In this document: one piece after another, positions 59,201 through 64,000 of the stretch
Layout: each line of letters starts with the position of its first letter
Numbering within the stretch: position 1 is the stretch's first letter
Assembly (NCBI GenBank): GCA_013398955.1
Contig: VWPU01003027.1
Coordinates: 1 to 64,000, forward strand
Direction: 5' to 3'
DNA length: 64,000 nucleotides
Source: Callaeas wilsoni
Taxonomy: Eukaryota; Chordata; Aves; Passeriformes; Callaeidae
The notes under the pieces: generated by a model
Told to the model about the DNA's origin: nothing
Databases searched by the model: none
The model's input: only the letters and a program-made list of their open reading frames with translations
Position numbers and translations under genes: made by a program

Positions 59201-61172
59201 TTTGTTCCTAACTAGGAGATCCTGTGCAGGATTAGGGTCTGCTTTGTAGAGACCCACTAATGAGCATCTCCTTTTCATTAGGGAAAGACAGTATGCATAA
59301 ACATCTGTAGGCTAGGAGTTGTTCTTCTCATAACTTAAATATTGAGGCTCTGGGAGCTACAAAGCCTGGCTCTGCTGCAGTTAAGGGCTTTCCATGTGAT
59401 GTCCAGAGCAGCAGCAAAGTCTCTGACGCTCTGCATGGCTGCCTGTGCTGCTTAGCTAGGACACTGTATCTCCTAGTGAGGTGGTCAAAGCCAGAGGTGG
59501 GGAGGAAACCTTCTTGCACTCATGAAGGTGATTTACCTGCCAGTATTTCCAGTCCTCAAGGGATTTCCTTGTTTCTACTTTTGATGTACTGTTGCCATGC
59601 CCCTGAATCTTATGCCACAGACTGAGCTCTCCAATGGAAGCGTAGTGGGGCAGGTTGGCGGCAGATGTGGGCTCCTCAGCAGCTGCAACAGGAGCAGGGA
59701 CACACATCTTAACTATGGAACTCTTTGCTTGGCTTCCCTCCCCACCCCTTTTTCATTTTATGCCTGAACTATTGACATAAACCGTGTTTAAACTGCTTGC
59801 AGAGGTGACAGCCAGCAGTCAGGCAGGCTGTTACACTGATGCTGTGTGGTACCAGTCATGCCTCGTAACATAGGGCAGGAAACGGTTTTGTCCAACTCAC
59901 GGCAAGCGACTATCCCACACTGGTGTGGAAATAACTCCCCTTCTGCCTGATCTGCAGATTTATGTTTGTCTCTCTGGGTGTCTGTCCTTTGATATGTCCC
60001 ACAAACACCCTGATTCCTGGTTGCCTTCCTCATCCCTACCCCAGTACTCAGACATGAAATGGAGAGCTCTGACTCATCAGTAAAACTGGGATGAGGCAGG
60101 GAGTGGGGATGTGCTGAGGTGAAGCCAAAAGGCTGCTGGCTGCAGGAGGACTTTTGTCTAGTGTGGCTTGTTCTGCTCATTTTTATGTCCTGTGGGAAGG
60201 GAAGCTGAAGGCCTTGGATGAAGCTGTGGGATGGCTTTAGAGCATGAACCTTTGACCTGGAAGACAAAGTTTTGCTGGCAGAAGGGGTTCAAGAGAGCAA
60301 AGGAGGCACTGGTGATTCTGGCCATAGATGCAATGCTGGGACTAGAAATGGTCAGAACAGTTCCTGGGAAGAATTTCCCCATGCAGCGCAGGACACTGGG
60401 CATCCCCTAGGGCCAGAGCATCCTGCAGCAGAAAAAGCCAGGCTTCTCCAGATGGAACATTAATGAATTTGGATGGATTCGCTGTCACAGCCAGCTCCAT
60501 CCCTTGGACGGCTGCAGATCCAATAGCTACCCACAATCAGCTGCATGGCCAAATCTGTGCTGGGGATGGAGCTATTTCCAGGCACTCTACAAGTGCTGCG
60601 GACGTGGGTGGCACATCCGTGAGGTCTGGGATGTGTCTCTTGGTACCTCTGGCTGCTTAGGCAGAGCAGGAACCCATGGGGTCAGAGGTGTTCGGAGGAG
60701 CAGGAAGCGATGTCTGAGAGGTGGCTGTGGCAGCAGGGAGGCCGGGATGTAAAAGAGGAAGGGGGAGTCCAAGGACCCATATTTCCAGGCAATGGGGCAA
60801 TACAGCAGCACAGGCTGTGGCTTATTCAGGTGGATGCTGTGGGGAGCAAACATCCCTCCACAAGGGTTTGGGGACCGCATTTTCTGGCTCGTAGCCACTA
60901 GAGGCTGCCCTGCTCCAGCTCCTGAGCTTCCACTCCTTGGGATAACGGCAGCTTTGCTGCCTGTGCTGGAGGAGACCTGAAGTTTTGGGTTTTTTTCCTC
61001 CTTTCTTCTAGTGGCAGATGTCACAGCAAACCTGGGACCTCAGGGATGTACCTCGTGTCCCTGCTCGCAGGCAGAGAACTGAGGTACGGGAACCTGCACG
61101 GAGGATGTTAGGACAGACGGAGAGCCCAGTGCCTGTCTCTGGCTGCTGCCACGAAAGGGGGCAGGAGGACAC

Positions 61173-61174
<2 letters not shown>
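47260..61174. other. Long intergenic stretch without recognisable genes
   Basis: I find no exon with a nameable domain on either strand. It contains an A-rich tract (about 48680-48707), a possible old CR1 fragment (54555-54640) and several AT-rich segments with homeodomain-type TAAT motifs that look like conserved regulatory DNA (52430-52560, 53660-53880, 56210-56400). In human, RTP4 and SST lie upstream of MASP1; neither is present in this window. Confidence 0.45.
54555..54640. repeat. Possible ancient CR1-related fragment
   Basis: 'catcatcaggtctgactccc' followed by 'cacaacatcacatagact' resembles an old CR1-type repeat shared by birds and other reptiles. It is strongly diverged, and the call is tentative. 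Confidence 0.3.
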
Positions 61175-61220
<46 letters not shown>

Positions 61221-61229
61221 TGTGTGTGT
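61175..61229. repeat. (TG)n microsatellite, 55 bp
   Basis: About 27 TG units with a single interruption (TCTG near the right end). It is the longest simple repeat in the window. Confidence 0.95.
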
Positions 61230-64000
61230 ATAATAACAGCAAAATCCGCAGACCTGCTGGGAGAGCTTGCAGGGACCCGATTCTGGGAACAGCTGGGCAG
61301 ACCTGATGGCTCGGAACTGACCTGGAGAACCTCAACTTCTCTGGGAGAACTGTAGTGTCTCCAGCTGCACATGCACCCTCAATCCTGCACTTGTACACCT
61401 CTGCAAGCCCAGCACCACTTTGCTAAGCCTCCTGTGCTGTGGGAATCTGACTTCTTCTTAACTTCATTGTCGACACACCCACTGCAATGTCTTATTCAAC
61501 AGAAATCCTGCCTGTACGATCCAGGCATTTCTGCCCTGCGTGGTGGCAGATGCAGAGACGTAGCTGTAGAAAGGTAAAACCTGAGCTGTGCTGAGTGGGT
61601 TGAATACATCCCTGAGACAGTCCTGGTGCCCTGAGAGAAAGCCATGGTGATGGAGACGTGAATTCCAGGCAGGATGCATGAGGTGATCCCATGGGGATGC
61701 TGGATGCCAGAACAGATTATCTTGATGGTCCCTCACAGCCTTCAGATGTCTCAAGAGCTTCTGGGCTGATATCACCAAATGCTCAGGACCAAACCTTCCC
61801 GTCTGCTCCCTTTCATTCGAGGGGGCTGTGTTGGGGTCCCAGCCCCGCTTTGCACGGTGCCACACGTGACACTGGGCTGGCTCGCGGGCCAGGTCTAGTG
61901 TCAATGGATCTGGCACAATTCCTCGATGTCCCAGCCATCCCAGAAACAGCTGTGTGCTCCACCGTGCGGCAGCAGGCAAGGCAGTGCTGGGGGGGGTGGT
62001 TCCCAGGGAGTCAGGCAGGTTTGGGGTGCTCGAGGGTCAGAGCTGCCACTCCTCTGCTTCCCCTTCGATCTCATTCATTGCTGCTCTTCTCTTTTCTCCT
62101 GTGGCCCATGGAGGTTGTCGTAAATCTCTGCTTCTGCCCTGCTTCTGTGGGCTGCTTTGTCTGGAGCCAGCAGGATCCTCAGGTAATGTAAACTGATGTG
62201 GCTGCCCTGTGATGAGGGTTCTAGCAGTGAATTAGCCCAGGTGAGGATCTGCCCCATAGTCTCTATTTCATTGTTATCAAAGTCCAAGCATGGTTTCCAG
62301 TGCCTGAAAGTCACTGCCTTCTATCACATTTGGTCTTTGGCAGGCCAATGTGTTGACAAAGACATCTTCGTTTATCTTCTCAGTACATCTGTTGCAGCCG
62401 GATGCTTCTCTGACCCTCATGTTTTCAATAATCTTTTTCCTCCTTCCCTCCAGCATTACAGAGCCTCTTATTCGTTTGAGAGATAAGTATTTATGTATGT
62501 GTCGGTGAGGAAAACTTAATCAATAATGCCTGTGAATAACATTTCTTTTTGTGTTAAACCCACCAGATCTTCCCCCTCCCCCTTTGTTTCGTTGAGGATT
62601 GTTTGGAGTGTTTTTTTTGTTTATTTTTATCCTTTCCCTGCAGGATTCACATTCTGCTCTGGCCTTTTTTATTTTTTCCCAAGGTTCAATTGTCAGAGGG
62701 AGAAAGTGAACTCCAAGTAAAAGCTGTCATTTTGGAGAGACACCAATCTCATCACTCCTCTCCACCCACACCATGCCTGTCCAGGAGGCTGCTCGCCCTG
62801 CTGCCCTCTATAAGGGACAGGGAAATCTCTCCCTGAAAATTCAGACTTGCATCTTCTGGGCACGAACTTCACTGTTGGCAAGTGGTTCCCCAAATCTGCA
62901 CGTTTCAGAACTGAGCAGTGAAACGCAGTGCAAAATCCTCGTGCCCAGGTTTGGGTTTTTTTTCTTTTCTCCAGGTGATTTAAAAATAAGAGACAACACA
63001 AAAATAATTGTGTCTTCCAGTGCAGGGGTCTTAATGAGGCTTCAGCTGCTTCATTTGCAAGGGCAGGGTGCTGTGGGCACCGGATCCGTTGCCTTCTCAG
63101 TGCGAGCTGGGGCAGCCCAGAGGTTGCTCTGGCTGGGGATTGTGATGGGATGCTCCAGCTCCTGCTGTAGCTGAAGGGCTGGATAGTGGGAAAACACTGG
63201 TGGGAAATCCCCCTCTAACCCTTCTCCCTGCTGTATTTTCTATGCAGTGGATGCCAGATGGGTGTCATGTAAACCACACTGTGCTGGGACACTGTCAGTC
63301 TGGACCAGTCCTGAACCCACTGGTTCAGCTCAGCGCTTCCGCACCTTCACGTGGCGTGTGCCGACTGTTCCGGACATCAGCATCCCTGGGGATCCTGCCC
63401 TGGACACGGCTGAGCTGCTTTTCCTGTGCCCCTGGAGCAACAGCTACATGTATATTCTGCTGGGTGCCTGTGGTAGTGAGAGGGAAGCTCATACACCATG
63501 GTGATGTGCGTGTGTTTGTGGAAAGCAGCTACAGGAAACTAATGGACCGTGAAATTATCCAAGGAAAGGAAAAAAAAAAGGAGAGTTAGAGCAAAGTGCA
63601 CTGCATCCACAACCTGCTCCACTCTCAGCCAGCTTAATGCACTGGCAAATAAGATATAGTAGTTTTATGCTGAAGACAGGAGGGGCTGGTAAAATGGCTC
63701 TTTCCAGCTTATTTGGGTGACCTAGTGTGAAGCTACACTGGAAAGATCGATTTCCTGGGGGAAGCTACAAGAAGGTGTTATTGCATTAAAAGAAAAGCAA
63801 AAAAGAAAAACAAAACAAAAAAAGGCTTTCAGGGGAAATGGATAGTCATCATCATCCTTGTGATAGTAAAGTGGACCAATCCAGCAATCTTTACTCCAAA
63901 GGATCCCAAAGTGTGTTGCCAAATTGTGCGTACAGAAATTCCTTGCCATTTTTCTGGAGCTCCACCTCCAGTGGGGGAAGGACACATGGGGGCAAAATGT
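61230..64000. other. Intergenic DNA to the right edge
   Basis: No gene recognised. A-rich tracts occur at about 63568-63580 and 63787-63825. Open frames are short and without domains. Confidence 0.45.

Noticed and set aside
60894..60907. CCACTAGAGGCTGC, considered as a third CTCF site
   Set aside because: One base of the AGRKGGC core is missing, so the match fails.
1..64000. Prokaryote-style systems (operons, CRISPR, defence islands, toxin-antitoxin pairs)
   Set aside because: The window is intron-bearing vertebrate DNA. No direct-repeat array or closely packed gene cluster exists.

Overview
The window is vertebrate nuclear DNA, almost certainly avian. It holds intron-split genes with GT/AG junctions, long non-coding spacers, microsatellites and a solo endogenous-retrovirus LTR of a type I associate with songbirds. 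I rebuilt three protein genes exon by exon; in each, the splice phases close exactly and give a full-length protein. No operon, tRNA, rRNA, CRISPR array or prokaryotic feature is present.

Layout. (1) About 0.5-5.7 kb, + strand: PDCD1 (PD-1), five coding exons, 282 aa, with an ITIM and an ITSM in the tail and a poly(A) signal at 5687. (2) 5.7-13.4 kb: a gene-free spacer containing an AT-rich island with the only ambiguous base (N at 9544). (3) 13.5-15.7 kb, + strand: a two-exon receptor-transporting-protein (RTP) family gene, 310 aa, with a zinc-binding 3CxxC domain, a repeat-bearing linker and a C-terminal membrane anchor. (4) 15.7-20.3 kb: a spacer with a 579-bp solo LTR. (5) 20.3-43 kb, - strand: MASP1, eleven coding exons, 730 aa, encoding the MASP-3 form (CUB-EGF-CUB-CCP-CCP-serine protease). 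I see no exons for the alternative MASP-1 protease domain downstream, which fits the loss reported for birds. (6) 43-64 kb: no recognisable coding gene. It holds a GC-rich segment with two divergent CTCF-like motifs (46.5-47.3 kb), a TG microsatellite and several stretches that look like conserved regulatory DNA.

The genes are immune or chaperone genes that are neighbours by chromosomal history rather than a joint pathway. PD-1 is an inhibitory receptor on lymphocytes. MASP-3 is a secreted complement protease that works with collectins and ficolins and matures factor D. RTPs are membrane-anchored chaperones, some of them interferon-induced. From memory, human PDCD1 lies beside RTP5 on 2q37 and MASP1 is flanked by RTP1 and RTP4 on 3q27, so the window joins two regions that are separate in human.

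I did not find a previously undescribed biological system. The most useful leads are the missing MASP-1 protease exons, the repeat-expanded RTP linker, candidate terminal exons for a MAp44-like form, the CTCF-like pair in a GC-rich island, a strong intronic hairpin and a probable assembly artefact at the N.
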